A stretch of 64,000 bases of DNA from an uncultured Spirochaetaceae bacterium (GTDB lineage: Bacteria > Spirochaetota > Spirochaetia > Treponematales > Treponemataceae), in contig CACZPR010000005.1 of the NCBI GenBank assembly GCA_902783155.1, forward strand, positions 58,737-122,736. Direction: 5' to 3'. This document shows, piece after piece, positions 26,353 through 35,988 of the stretch. The notes under the pieces are model-generated. The model did not search any database. It was given only the letters and a program-made list of their open reading frames with translations, and was not told the DNA's origin. The position numbers and the translations under genes are program-made. Numbering within the stretch: the stretch's first letter is position 1; every line of letters starts with the position of its first letter.

Positions 26353-27295
26353 ACAACAAAGACTTGGCAAAGGTCTCGGAGCTTTGATGAAAGAAAACGG
26401 AGTGGAAAGTTCCGAACCAGCCGCACCGACAAAAAAAACAAGTACATCATCCTCAAAAATGAAACTTCCCAAGGGCATAAGCTCAGACGACAACGGAACG
26501 CTCTGGGTGGACCCGAATCTGCTCAAGCCAAACCCAAGGCAGCCAAGGCACTATTTTGACGAAGAAAAACTTGCGGAGCTTACTGAATCTGTAAAACAGG
26601 AGGGAGTCCTTTCCCCAATCATAATCGAGGATGCAGACGACGGTTCCTTCTATATAATAGCGGGAGAACGTAGAACCAGGGCGGCAAGGGCGGCAGGTCT
26701 TGAAAAAGTTCCGGTCCAGCTCAGAAAATACTCCGACAGCAGAAAACTGGAAGTCGCGTTGATTGAAAACATCCAGCGCACCGATTTGAATCCGGTCGAA
26801 GAGGCACAGGCATACTGCCAGCTGATGGAACTGGAGGACATAACCCAGGAGCAGGTTGCCCAGAGGGTCGGAAAAAAACGTTCCACCGTCGCAAATTCAA
26901 TGCGCCTTTTAAAGCTGCCAAGCGACATGCTGGAATCCCTTGCGGCTGGAAAAATCACACCCGGACATGCGCGAGCACTTTTGAGCGTCGTCAACCAGTC
27001 GGACCAGCGTGTTCTTTTTGACCGCATAACCCGGGACGAAATATCGGTCCGTGAAAGCGAAAGCATGGCCCAGAACTTCAACGGAGGTGGACGGGCGGCA
27101 AAGGCACAGGGAGCAGAAAAAAAAGTCACCGACAACCGCGACCCGAACTACATCGACATCGAGCAGAAAATCCGGGACGCGCTGGGAACAAAGGTCGTGA
27201 TGAAGGGCGACTTCGACAAGGGTACAATCACCATAAACTATTTCACCAAGGATGATTTGGACAGAATCTACAACGTGATAACCAAAAACGCCTAG
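26345..27295 (+). CDS. parB: chromosome-partitioning CTPase/DNA-binding protein ParB
   Basis: 316 residues. KRLGKGLGAL-type N-terminus that stimulates ParA (here QRLGKGLGALM), ParB/Srx domain with PNPRQPR and GERRTRAAR (CTP-binding box), helix-turn-helix region TQEQVAQRVGKKRSTVANSMRLLKLP, and the C-terminal dimerisation part. GTG start within parA. No convincing parS (TGTTTCACGTGAAACA) occurs in the window; only half-like GTGAAACA is seen just before parA. Confidence 0.95.
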   Translation: MAKQQRLGKGLGALMKENGVESSEPAAPTKKTSTSSSKMKLPKGISSDDNGTLWVDPNLLKPNPRQPRHYFDEEKLAELTESVKQEGVLSPIIIEDADDGSFYIIAGERRTRAARAAGLEKVPVQLRKYSDSRKLEVALIENIQRTDLNPVEEAQAYCQLMELEDITQEQVAQRVGKKRSTVANSMRLLKLPSDMLESLAAGKITPGHARALLSVVNQSDQRVLFDRITRDEISVRESESMAQNFNGGGRAAKAQGAEKKVTDNRDPNYIDIEQKIRDALGTKVVMKGDFDKGTITINYFTKDDLDRIYNVITKNA

Positions 27296-27303
27296 GAGAT
27301 TTT

Positions 27304-27939
27304 ATGAGCGGATTTCCCTACACCATGTCCGTAGCACTATCCTCCGCTGCCGCATTTGTGTCAACAGAGCTGGACGAGTTTTTTCTACTGCTGATTCTGT
27401 TCGCACGGTGCCAGACCCGGGGACAAAGGATTTTGGCTTCGGTGGGAAAATATTTCTCGCTCGCACTGGTGGCCGTGGGGTCCGCACTTTTTGCAAAATA
27501 TCTTCAGAAAATCCCCCTGCACTTCATTGGATTTCTGGGGATTGTGCCGATTGCGCTTGGAATAAGGGACCTGCTAAAAAAAAGAGAGGACGTGGAGCTT
27601 CCGGAAAAAAGTCCGCTCCAGAGTTCCGTTGGCGATTTTTCGGTGCTGATTTCGTCAATACTGATTCCGCTTGGCTGCTCGGGCGACAATTTTGCGGTCT
27701 ACATTCCGTTCTTCACATCGACGGGCGGATGGGGCTATCTGATTTGTGGAATCATTTTCTTTATTTTGCAGCTTTTTATGTTGATTTTAGCGGCGTTGGC
27801 TATTAAAATTGCAGATATAGGGCAGACCGTCAAAAAACTAGGACGCATACTGATTCCGGTACTGATGATTCTGCTCGGCATCTACATTTTTTGGAAAAAC
27901 GGAACAATATCGTGGATTATGAACCTAGGGAGGCACTGA
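27304..27939 (+). CDS. CadD-like membrane transporter
   Basis: 211 residues with about six membrane helices. The first helix carries STELDEFFLLLILF and the second half carries CSGDNFAVYIPFF, the two signature sites of the cadmium-resistance transporter (CadD) family. The true substrate may be another cation or small amine. A short gap after parB (8 bases) suggests co-transcription, without functional link evident. Confidence 0.75.
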   Translation: MSGFPYTMSVALSSAAAFVSTELDEFFLLLILFARCQTRGQRILASVGKYFSLALVAVGSALFAKYLQKIPLHFIGFLGIVPIALGIRDLLKKREDVELPEKSPLQSSVGDFSVLISSILIPLGCSGDNFAVYIPFFTSTGGWGYLICGIIFFILQLFMLILAALAIKIADIGQTVKKLGRILIPVLMILLGIYIFWKNGTISWIMNLGRH

Positions 27940-27941
27940 AA

Positions 27942-29048
27942 ATGGAAAACACTGTTGAAGAAAATGAAGCCGGATCAAGAATCGATGGAAAGACCTACGC
28001 AAAGGCATACCACTCAATTCTCTGCGACGACATGCCCGACTTTATTTTGGAATATTCCTCCCTGCCGATTGTACAGCGTCTTGATGGGGTTGGACTGTTG
28101 TGCGGAACCGACTGGACCCCGCTTTTTGACAACAAATTTTTCTACTCACGGCTGGACCACTCGATTGGTGTCGCTCTGATTATCTGGAAATTCACCCACG
28201 ACAAAGTGCAGGCGCTCTCCGGACTTTTCCACGACATAGCATCCCCTGCGTTCAGCCATGTCATTGATTTCAGGAACGGTGATTTTGAAAAACAGGAAAG
28301 CACGGAGTATTCCACAAGGGAAATGATAAACGACGACCTCTTTTTGAGCGAAAATCTTTTCCACGATGGAATCTACAAATATGAAATCGACGACTACCAC
28401 AAATACCCAATCGCCGACAACCCAATACCTGGACTCAACGCCGACAGACTTGAATACATGTATCCATCGGGGGCCGCATTGGACGGAACATGGACGTTCG
28501 GGCAAATCAAGGACAACTACTCTTTCACCTCCCTCTTGAAAAATGAAAAGGGTCTGGACGAGATTGGATTTTCCGATATGGATGCCGCCGCCAAATACAC
28601 GGAAAAGTTTTTGAACATCTCGACCATGCTTCAAAAAAATGAGGACAAACTTTCAATGAAGCTGCTGGCGGACACAATCTCCAAGGCCATCGAATGTGGA
28701 TTCCTTTCGGATGACGACCTCTATGAGCTGGACGAGGTTTCGATTGTGAGATGCTTTGACAGAATCATCAGGGAAAATCAGCGCGAGGAAATTGTCGCGG
28801 AGTCAATAACGGAATTCGCAAAACTCTGGGGAACGTTCAGGCAGATGAAAAAAATCGAGCGCAGTGACTCCCCAATAAAAAATGCCTACAACATATCATT
28901 GCAGGTAAAAAAGCGTTATGTCGATCCACTTGTAAAAACTTCGACCGGCGCGGAAAGACTTTCCAAAATCAACAGCGGAATTGCGAAACAGATAGAGGAC
29001 TTTTTGAATTTCAAGGACAGTGAATACGGCGCAGTTCCGTGGCTCTGA
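27942..29048 (+). CDS. HD-domain phosphohydrolase
   Basis: 368 residues. H in RLDHSIGVAL, HD in LSGLFHDIASPAFSH and a later Asp in GLNADRLEYM give the H...HD...D metal set of the HD superfamily, in an arrangement like dNTPase/SAMHD1-type enzymes. The substrate is uncertain. Start ATG 27942 behind AGGGAGG, 3 bases after the CadD-like gene; a longer frame overlapping that gene is discarded. Its stop overlaps the next start as TGATG. Confidence 0.82.
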   Translation: MENTVEENEAGSRIDGKTYAKAYHSILCDDMPDFILEYSSLPIVQRLDGVGLLCGTDWTPLFDNKFFYSRLDHSIGVALIIWKFTHDKVQALSGLFHDIASPAFSHVIDFRNGDFEKQESTEYSTREMINDDLFLSENLFHDGIYKYEIDDYHKYPIADNPIPGLNADRLEYMYPSGAALDGTWTFGQIKDNYSFTSLLKNEKGLDEIGFSDMDAAAKYTEKFLNISTMLQKNEDKLSMKLLADTISKAIECGFLSDDDLYELDEVSIVRCFDRIIRENQREEIVAESITEFAKLWGTFRQMKKIERSDSPIKNAYNISLQVKKRYVDPLVKTSTGAERLSKINSGIAKQIEDFLNFKDSEYGAVPWL

Positions 29049-29734
29049 TGCTTGCCTCAAAAAAAATTGTAATCGTAACGCAGGACTCAAAAATTGCGAG
29101 ACACTTTCCGTCTGACTGCCAGATGGAGATTGTCTCGTCGATTAAATTTCTGGACACCATGCTCTACGGATTTGTGCCCGACATGATTGTGGTTGATTCA
29201 GTCTACGATGTCGATGTCCAGCAGATTCGCAGGAACGAAAATTTTTCATACACTCCCATACTGATTCTGTCCGAAAACCTTTCTCTGCTCACACATTTTT
29301 CACAGATGCTGAATCTACCGCGGCTCATGCTCTGCTCGTCCCACGTCATTGAAAACCAAAAAGTAAAAAAAAGAATCACCCAGATTCTTGAGTCCAGAAA
29401 ATCATTCCTTCCACCAAAAAGCTCCGCCAGCGTAAAACTTTCCCTACGGCTGATTGGCGAACGCTTTAACGAAAACCTGACGCGCGACCTGATTTCAAAA
29501 AACGTTGGAACCAGCTCCGACTATCTTTCAAGGGTCTTCAAAAAAGAAATGGGCCTGAACCTCTGGGACTATGTTCTTGCTGTAAGGACCAGCGAAGCAA
29601 AGATTCTTCTTGAACGGACGGGACTCAGCATAAAAGATGTAGCCGCAAAAACCGGATTCACCGACCCCGCATATTTCACAAGAGTCTTCCACAAAGAATA
29701 CGGAATCGCCCCAACGAGGATTCGTGTCCGCTGA
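29048..29734 (+). CDS. AraC-type regulator with receiver-like N-terminus
   Basis: 228 residues. Residues 1-115 resemble a receiver fold (KIVIVTQDSKIARHF, then PDMIVVDSVYD with a possible phospho-Asp), but the acidic pair after strand 1 is partly missing (TQD). Residues 130-228 hold the two helix-turn-helices of AraC/XylS (NVGTSSDYLSRVFKKEMG and TGFTDPAYFTRVFHKEYGIAP). Start ATG 29048 overlaps the HD gene stop (TGATG). Targets unknown; the HD hydrolase is a natural partner by coupling. Confidence 0.85.
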   Translation: MLASKKIVIVTQDSKIARHFPSDCQMEIVSSIKFLDTMLYGFVPDMIVVDSVYDVDVQQIRRNENFSYTPILILSENLSLLTHFSQMLNLPRLMLCSSHVIENQKVKKRITQILESRKSFLPPKSSASVKLSLRLIGERFNENLTRDLISKNVGTSSDYLSRVFKKEMGLNLWDYVLAVRTSEAKILLERTGLSIKDVAAKTGFTDPAYFTRVFHKEYGIAPTRIRVR

Positions 29735-29850
29735 TTCACACCTGAAATAATTTTTACCAACAAAAAAATCAAAAAAATTCCTCATTTTTGTTTACATTTT
29801 TGAATTCCACGGAACATATATACTATAGAAACTTTTTAGTGGAGTTGTTT

Positions 29851-30861
29851 ATGGTTAAAAAACTATGTACTTTTTTTAAAAGTGCTTTTGCGTGTCTGGC
29901 TCTTTTTCTTTTTGGATGCGACGGTTCTTTTTCGATGGAAAGCGGAAAAGAAAAAATGGAGGAGATTTCGGTGGCAAACTGGAATGTCCAGACCTTTTTT
30001 GATTCGACAAACGACGGATGCGAATACGATGAATTCATTTCAAACAAAAAATGGGGAAAAGCATCCTATGCCGAACGTCTTTCAAGGCTTGCATCTTCCA
30101 TAAAGGCGATTGACGCGGACGTGCTTGTGATGGAAGAAATTGAGAACGAGGCCGTACTTCACGACATCTCAAATTTTTTGGCGGGCGAATGGAACCAGAA
30201 AAAAATCTACCGGTACGCATGTTTTGCAAAGGACGAGGGAAGCTCCATAGGCTGCGGAGTTTTATCCAGGTATCCGCTCGAAAATCTTACGCTACATTCA
30301 ATCGACGTGCGGACCGAAATCTCCATGCCAAAGATGCGGCCACTGATGCAGCTGACTGTTTGCAAGGGCGAAAAAAAACTTGTCCTCTTTGTCAACCACT
30401 GGAAGAGCATGAGCGGCGGTGAAGACGAGACCGAGCTGTGGAGGATGTGGCAGGAAACCGTTCTCTGCAAAAGAATAATGCTTGCCGAAAAATCCAATGC
30501 TGCAATCCTTGCGTGTGGAGATTTCAACCGGGACATAAATGATTTTAAAAAAAGTGGCGGCCAGGAAAAAATTCTTCTGCGGGAAAAAGCAGATGGCGAA
30601 TGTGAAAACGGAGTCTGCGTACATTCACCATGGTTCGATTCGGGACGGAATCTTGTGGAGCCGGGAAGCTATTTTTTTAGGGACGAGTGGAGCCGCATAG
30701 ACAATTTTTTTGCGGCAGGTTCCATAGAGATTGTTGATTTCTATCCAGTCACCAGCGGACCATGGTGCGACAGCGAGACCCATGTTCCAGAAAAATATCA
30801 AGTCTGGAGCGGAAACGGATATTCGGACCACCTTCCAATTTTCTGCGTCGTGAGATTTTAG
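29851..30861 (+). CDS. exported endonuclease/exonuclease/phosphatase-family protein
   Basis: 336 residues. Lipobox-like LFLFGC near residue 25, so probably an outer-membrane or periplasmic lipoprotein. The EEP fold is shown by VANWNVQTFF, VLVMEEIEN (metal Glu), FVNHWKSM, CGDFNRDIND and a final YSDHLPIF with the catalytic DH. Substrates could be DNA, phospholipid or inositol phosphate. Start ATG 29851 has GTGGAG upstream. It converges with the rsm22-like gene, leaving only 6 bases. Confidence 0.85.
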   Translation: MVKKLCTFFKSAFACLALFLFGCDGSFSMESGKEKMEEISVANWNVQTFFDSTNDGCEYDEFISNKKWGKASYAERLSRLASSIKAIDADVLVMEEIENEAVLHDISNFLAGEWNQKKIYRYACFAKDEGSSIGCGVLSRYPLENLTLHSIDVRTEISMPKMRPLMQLTVCKGEKKLVLFVNHWKSMSGGEDETELWRMWQETVLCKRIMLAEKSNAAILACGDFNRDINDFKKSGGQEKILLREKADGECENGVCVHSPWFDSGRNLVEPGSYFFRDEWSRIDNFFAAGSIEIVDFYPVTSGPWCDSETHVPEKYQVWSGNGYSDHLPIFCVVRF

Positions 30862-30867
30862 GAAGTA

Positions 30868-32295
30868 CTAAAAATATTCCGCTTCCGAAGTAAATGTTTT
30901 TGAACCGGTGGTCGTCCTGCGCGAAAAATTTTTGGAGTCGTCCAATGAAAGAATGTATGCCCCGGATTTTTCATCCACCGGAAGATTCCGTTTTGGAGCA
31001 GGCACGGACAGAAGATCCCCGTACAAAAGATTTGAATCCGTAACCACAAGCAGAAGTCCAAGTACCGAGCAGGCATAATAGCCGGTCCTTCCACCTGGAA
31101 GATGGATTGGGTCGCTTCCAATTCTGAACGACAAATTTTTTTCATCAGACTTTTGCGCGGGAGATTTTTCCATGGCCACAAACGAAAGCACGGCCCTCTC
31201 TTTTGGAAGGTTCGCCTTTTCGGAAATCTTTTTCAAATCTGCGGGCGCGTCGTCGGTGGAGAAAGCAAAGTTGCACCATTTTCCACCCTTCTTTCCATCC
31301 ATCGGGCAGGAGGAAGCATGTGGGCAAGGCGAAACAGGATTGAATCCACGTCGCATAAAAGCGTCTCGCATCAAGCTCAAAAGCCGCGCGGAATTTGGAA
31401 CTCCCGGCTCCACCAAAAACACTTTCGCATTTTCGCACTTCGGATTTATGTAAGGCAGAATCCCCTCGGTAATTTTTTTTGCCTGATAGTCCGGGGGCAT
31501 CTGTCTGTCCTCCACGATTTCATTAAAAATGTTCGCGCAAAAAACGAAGCTCGCCTTTTCCTTTATATCCGTCCCGAATTCACCCTTGACCCTGACAATC
31601 TCCCACAGCACGCCATCAAGTTTCGTGGCTATGGTCATCAAAAGATTTTCACCAATTGAAAGCGACTGGGCGGAAATGTCCATGCAGTACCAGCGAAGTT
31701 TTTTTGTCCTAAGCTCAGGTCTTGAAATGTAGAGCGCGAGAGGAACAGTAAGAGGACCGCTACCAATATCAAGGCAGAGGTCGTTTTCACCCAGGTTCAG
31801 AAAATTGGACGGAAGATTTGCAAACAGACGGACCAGACGAACAAGATTCCACCACAAAAAATAATGCACGTAGGCAGAAAGTGTCGCCGGCTGGTTCATA
31901 TATCCAAGCCTCCGTTCCCCACGCTGGTCGGTAAGTCCATGGCTCAGGTCCCGAATCTGGTCGGAAAGAAGTGAACGCTGCTTTGAGTTGAGCGGGTGCG
32001 TCGAATTGATTATGCCCTGGAAATCCGAAAGAATTTTTTTTGCGTCATCAGGAACCGAAGCCAAATCAAAAAGTCTCTCAATCTCGGTGACAAAATCAGG
32101 AAGCGCGACATTTTTTTTCTGCTGATTTTTTTTATATCCGACAAAAGTTTTCTGGGAAGACTTTTTTTGAGAATCCTTTTTTTCACCAACGACATCATTT
32201 TTTTTGGATTTGGGACCAGACCCGCCACCGGAGAATTTTCGTTTGGATTTTTTTTCATACCAAGTTGGAATCTGGTTGGTCTCCTGTTTTTTCAT
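30868..32295 (-). CDS. Rsm22-like small-ribosome-subunit methyltransferase
   Basis: 475 residues. A lysine-rich N-terminal tail (1-60) precedes an SAM-methyltransferase fold with motif I LDIGSGPLTVPLALY. The family hallmark is the cysteine cluster CPHASSCPM...GGKWCNF, which in mitochondrial relatives binds an iron-sulfur cluster or metal. Rsm22/METTL17 proteins act in small-subunit rRNA maturation. Start ATG overlaps the MerR stop as ATGA, making it the last gene of ptsI-der-merR-rsm22. Confidence 0.8.
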   Translation of the reverse strand: MKKQETNQIPTWYEKKSKRKFSGGGSGPKSKKNDVVGEKKDSQKKSSQKTFVGYKKNQQKKNVALPDFVTEIERLFDLASVPDDAKKILSDFQGIINSTHPLNSKQRSLLSDQIRDLSHGLTDQRGERRLGYMNQPATLSAYVHYFLWWNLVRLVRLFANLPSNFLNLGENDLCLDIGSGPLTVPLALYISRPELRTKKLRWYCMDISAQSLSIGENLLMTIATKLDGVLWEIVRVKGEFGTDIKEKASFVFCANIFNEIVEDRQMPPDYQAKKITEGILPYINPKCENAKVFLVEPGVPNSARLLSLMRDAFMRRGFNPVSPCPHASSCPMDGKKGGKWCNFAFSTDDAPADLKKISEKANLPKERAVLSFVAMEKSPAQKSDEKNLSFRIGSDPIHLPGGRTGYYACSVLGLLLVVTDSNLLYGDLLSVPAPKRNLPVDEKSGAYILSLDDSKNFSRRTTTGSKTFTSEAEYF

Positions 32296-32609
32296 TTAAT
32301 TTTCCTTAGGGCCATGTATGCGTCGTTAAGTCCAGCCCTGCATTTTCTGATTGCGACAAGAACATCCGTGTCCGCATGTCCGCTTGATTCCCGCACGATT
32401 TTTTTCCATGCGCCATCCACCGAAAGACCCCTGTTGTAGATTAAAAATTTCATCCGGCGGATTATGTCAACCTCACGCTGGGTATAGAGCCTGTGTCCAC
32501 CGGCATCCATACGTGGAGCAAGGGACGGAACAATCTCCTCCCAGTATCGGAGTATGTGCTGCTTTACCCCGGTAACAAGCTCCACTTCGCATATAGAATA
32601 TCCGGGCAA
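32292..32609 (-). CDS. small MerR-type DNA-binding protein
   Basis: 105 residues. Winged helix-turn-helix of MerR type: YSICEVELVTGVKQHILRYWEEIVPSLAPRMDAGGHRLYTQREVDIIRRMKFLI. There is only a short helical tail, so no effector domain. Start is TTG 32609; AGGGAG from the end of der is nine bases upstream. Sandwiched between der and the rsm22-like gene, it may be a ribosome-biogenesis or general regulator. Confidence 0.8.
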   Translation of the reverse strand: MPGYSICEVELVTGVKQHILRYWEEIVPSLAPRMDAGGHRLYTQREVDIIRRMKFLIYNRGLSVDGAWKKIVRESSGHADTDVLVAIRKCRAGLNDAYMALRKIK

Positions 32610-32612
32610 AAT

Positions 32613-34202
32613 TTATTTCTCCCTGTCCTGCCATTTTTTTCGGCTCGCCTTCAGTTCAATCTGGACCGGAATCTGGGCAAATCCCAAATCTTCACGCACA
32701 CGGTTTTTCAGATACGTCACGTAGGATTCCGGCACATTTTCCGGGCTGGTCGCAAAAATCACAAAGTTCACTGGATTAACGCTGGTCTGCGTTATGTAGC
32801 GCACCTTGAAATGGATTGCCTTGGTTGCTGGCGGCGGATAACGTTCAAGCCAGTCGTTCAAAGCAAGATTCAATGAAGACGTTCCGACCTTGCGTGTGAG
32901 CTGCCCAAACAAATCCAAAGCGGTGTTCATCAGGTTTTTGATTCCGTCGGAATTTTTCGCGCTCAGGGTAACTATCGGTGCCCACTGCATCTGACCGAAC
33001 ATGGCATGAATATATTCCGCGGCAGTTTTTTTTGCCTTGTTGCCCTGGTCCTCCATTGTGTCCCATTTGTTGAGCACAAAAATTATTCCGCGTCCACGCT
33101 CGTATGCAAGGGACGTAATTTTTTTGTCCTGCTCGGTAAGACCTTCCTTTGCGTCAATCATCAAAAACATGATGTCGCACTCGTCCAAAGTTTTTATGGA
33201 ACGGTTCACCGAATAATACTCGACATTCTCCTTGACCTTTGCCTTTCGTCTGATTCCGGCTGTATCCAAAATCTGGATGTCCCTTCCGTTGTACCTGAAG
33301 CTGCCCTCGACGACATCCCTTGTGGTTCCGGCGTAATCACTGACTATGCTCGCGTTGGTGTGTGTAAGCGCGTTGCTGAGAGTTGATTTTCCGGTGTTCG
33401 GTTTTCCAAGAATCGCAATCCTGATTGGGCGGTCGGTCTCCGAACCTGGGGTGACACGGCTAAAATCCAGACCTTCGACCATGGCTTTCTGGAGAACATC
33501 CAGATTGTCACCGTGGGATGCGGAAATCAAAAGAAGATTTTTGAACCCGAACTGCATGTAGTTGTACGCGGTGGCCTCGTTTTTTCCGCCCTCGGTTTTG
33601 TTTACGGCGGCAATCAGTTTGTCCCAGTACGGACGCAGACGCAAAATCAGCTCGTGGTCTTCGGGAGTTATTTCAGTCGCATCAAGGAGCAAAAGAATTC
33701 TGTCGGCCTTGGCAAGCATCTCAACGGTTTTCTCAACAACAAGGTCGTCCATCTCACTTTCGCGGCTTGTTATATCGCGTGTCAGCTTGTACCCACCGGT
33801 GTCCATCAGATGCACAGGCTTTCCGGCAAGAAAACATGTTCCCTCGACAGGGTCCCTTGTAACTCCGGGTGTCGGGTCGGTTATGGCCCGCTTGGTGTGT
33901 GTCAGCGCATTGAACAGAGTCGATTTTCCAACATTCGGTCGCCCCGCAATCACTATCAGGGGCAGGTTGAAATAAATCTGGTCGGGGAAAAATTTTTCGT
34001 TCGGATTTTTTCTCCTGCTGTCGATTTCATCAGCCGCATTTTCCGGGCTTTCAGATTTTTGCTCCAAGTCCGCGTCAGAATCAACAGGCGCATCGGAATC
34101 TTCATTTTCATTGGCATCCAGATTTTCGTCAACAGCCGTGTCCAGATTTTTGACTGGCTTTGGTTTTGAGAAATCAGGTTTCTGCTTTTTTTTCTTCGCC
34201 AT
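32613..34202 (-). CDS. der: ribosome assembly GTPase Der (EngA)
   Basis: 529 residues. Two successive G domains: G1 motifs GRPNVGKSTLFNAL and GKPNTGKSTLSNAL, G3 DTGG and DTAG, and G4 NKTE and NKWD, then a C-terminal KH-like domain. It helps 50S subunit assembly. The N-terminal 75 residues are a charged, acidic extension not present in the E. coli protein (490 residues). The first G4 has Glu where Asp is usual. GGGGAG upstream, 11 bases behind ptsI. Confidence 0.95.
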   Translation of the reverse strand: MAKKKKQKPDFSKPKPVKNLDTAVDENLDANENEDSDAPVDSDADLEQKSESPENAADEIDSRRKNPNEKFFPDQIYFNLPLIVIAGRPNVGKSTLFNALTHTKRAITDPTPGVTRDPVEGTCFLAGKPVHLMDTGGYKLTRDITSRESEMDDLVVEKTVEMLAKADRILLLLDATEITPEDHELILRLRPYWDKLIAAVNKTEGGKNEATAYNYMQFGFKNLLLISASHGDNLDVLQKAMVEGLDFSRVTPGSETDRPIRIAILGKPNTGKSTLSNALTHTNASIVSDYAGTTRDVVEGSFRYNGRDIQILDTAGIRRKAKVKENVEYYSVNRSIKTLDECDIMFLMIDAKEGLTEQDKKITSLAYERGRGIIFVLNKWDTMEDQGNKAKKTAAEYIHAMFGQMQWAPIVTLSAKNSDGIKNLMNTALDLFGQLTRKVGTSSLNLALNDWLERYPPPATKAIHFKVRYITQTSVNPVNFVIFATSPENVPESYVTYLKNRVREDLGFAQIPVQIELKASRKKWQDREK

Positions 34203-34213
34203 TTTCGGCTCCC

Positions 34214-35920
34214 CTAGTAAAGCGATCTGCTGGAAATGTTTTCAAGCTCCTTGATGTTGAACCTTGAAAGAGTTTCCTTGATGATTGGAATCTGTTTGGG
34301 TGACATGCTCAGTTCACGGATTCCCATGCCCGCAAGAATTATCACACTTTCCTTTCGTCCGGCCATCTCACCGCACGCGGACACTGGAATATTTTTTTCC
34401 CTGGCATTCGCAATCGTGTTCTGAATCAGACGCAGAACCGCCAGATGGAATTCGTTGTAATATGGTGTCACCTCCGGGTTCTCACGGTCGATTCCCAGAG
34501 TGTACTGTGTCAAATCGTTTGTGCCGAGCGAAAAAAACGCGCTGTTCTTGGCAAGACAGTCCGAAATTATTGCGGCTGCGGCGGTCTCAATCATTATGCC
34601 TACGGGAACATCCTGCTTGAAAGGAATTCCGTCAGCCTTGAGCGACAGCTGAACTCCCTTTATGATTCCAAGAACGGTCTCCACCTGCGAAACATCAGTT
34701 ATGAGCGGCAGCATGATTTTTAGATTTCCGTAAACCGACGCACGATAAAGTGCCCTTAGCTGTGCGCGGAACATCTTTGGCGCAAAAAGTGACATCCTTA
34801 TGGCGCGCAGACCCATCAGCGGATTTTTTTCTTCCATGGACGGTAAATCCTTGCAGCTGATAAATTTGTCACCGCCGCTGTCCAGTGTACGGATTGTCAC
34901 CGGTTTTTCGCCCATAAGCTCCAGAACCTGCCTGTACGCCTGGAACTGAATCTCCTCGCTGACCGAAGACGTAAAAGTACCGCCCTCGTCGGAGACTTTC
35001 TTTATGGCATCCATCATCAGAAATTCCGTGCGGAAAAGACCGATTCCGTCCGCACCTTCTTCCAGAGCAAGCCTTGCCTCGTCCGCCGTTCCAATGTTTG
35101 CGTAAAGCTTGAACTGGGTTCCATCGTTCGTTACGGCAGGTTTGTCCCTGAACTGCTGGAGCGCGATTCTGTATTTTTCTTCAGCCGCAATTTTTACAAG
35201 ATACTCGGTGACAGTCGCAGCGTCCGGGCTGATTAAAACCTCTCCCCTCTCGCCGTCAACAATGACATCCTCGCCATCCTGTATGTTTTTCTGGATGTCC
35301 ATTATGCCGACCACCGCCGGGATTCCGTAGCTCTTGGCAAGAATCGCAACGTGGCTCGCAAGTCCCCCGTCAGTAAGGGCAAGTCCCGCAATCTTCCGTT
35401 TGCTCAGAATGACTGTGTCGCTGGTCTTCATCGATTTTGCGACTATAACGGAACCGTCGGGGACAGAATCAATGTCAAATTCGTGGAAATCAAGAAGAAC
35501 ATTCATCACACGGCCAAAGACATCCTCAATATCCTGCGCGCGCTCGGCAAGATAGTCGTTTCCGCTGTTCCTGAGCCGGTCGGCGTACTGCTTCATCCTT
35601 TCCTCAAGGACGGCCTCTACATTCTGGTGCTGCTCCGAAACACCGTCGTTGACTTCCTGAATAAAAACAGGGTCGGTCAGCATGAGAAGGTAGGTCTCGA
35701 AAATGACATTCTGCAGATCGTTCTGCTGCTTGGTCTTCAGGTTCGCGTCTATCTGGCTGTAGATTTGGGTACAAGCGTCCTTAAACCGTCTGTGTTCAAC
35801 GGCAACTTCGTCATCATTTATCGTGCGTCTGGGGATAACCCTTTCCTGAGCCTCGGGCAGGACATAGGCCTTACCTATACCCATACCCTTGGCGGCGGAT
35901 GTACCAAAAAGAATGTTCAT
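34214..35920 (-). CDS. ptsI: PTS enzyme I (phosphoenolpyruvate-protein phosphotransferase)
   Basis: 568 residues, normal length. N-terminal HPr-binding helices, phospho-His in GGLASHVAILA, and the PEP-binding barrel (GIGLFRTEFL, then SLGTNDLTQYTLGIDREN). It passes phosphate from PEP to HPr. No HPr or sugar-specific EII gene lies nearby, so its role here may be regulatory. The start codon directly follows a good promoter, without a ribosome binding site. Confidence 0.96.
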   Translation of the reverse strand: MNILFGTSAAKGMGIGKAYVLPEAQERVIPRRTINDDEVAVEHRRFKDACTQIYSQIDANLKTKQQNDLQNVIFETYLLMLTDPVFIQEVNDGVSEQHQNVEAVLEERMKQYADRLRNSGNDYLAERAQDIEDVFGRVMNVLLDFHEFDIDSVPDGSVIVAKSMKTSDTVILSKRKIAGLALTDGGLASHVAILAKSYGIPAVVGIMDIQKNIQDGEDVIVDGERGEVLISPDAATVTEYLVKIAAEEKYRIALQQFRDKPAVTNDGTQFKLYANIGTADEARLALEEGADGIGLFRTEFLMMDAIKKVSDEGGTFTSSVSEEIQFQAYRQVLELMGEKPVTIRTLDSGGDKFISCKDLPSMEEKNPLMGLRAIRMSLFAPKMFRAQLRALYRASVYGNLKIMLPLITDVSQVETVLGIIKGVQLSLKADGIPFKQDVPVGIMIETAAAAIISDCLAKNSAFFSLGTNDLTQYTLGIDRENPEVTPYYNEFHLAVLRLIQNTIANAREKNIPVSACGEMAGRKESVIILAGMGIRELSMSPKQIPIIKETLSRFNIKELENISSRSLY

Positions 35921-35926
35921 AAAAAA

Positions 35927-35955
35927 AATATAACAGTAGAATCGAATCTAGTCAA
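35927..35955 (-). promoter_or_regulatory. promoter of ptsI, predicted leaderless
   Basis: Minus-strand TTGACT (35955-35950), a 17-base spacer, TATATT (35932-35927). The expected start of transcription, seven bases on, is the A of the ptsI ATG (35920). Only T residues lie between, with no Shine-Dalgarno sequence. Confidence 0.65.
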
Positions 35956-35988
35956 CTTTACCGGGATTTTCATTAAACCCCGATATTT

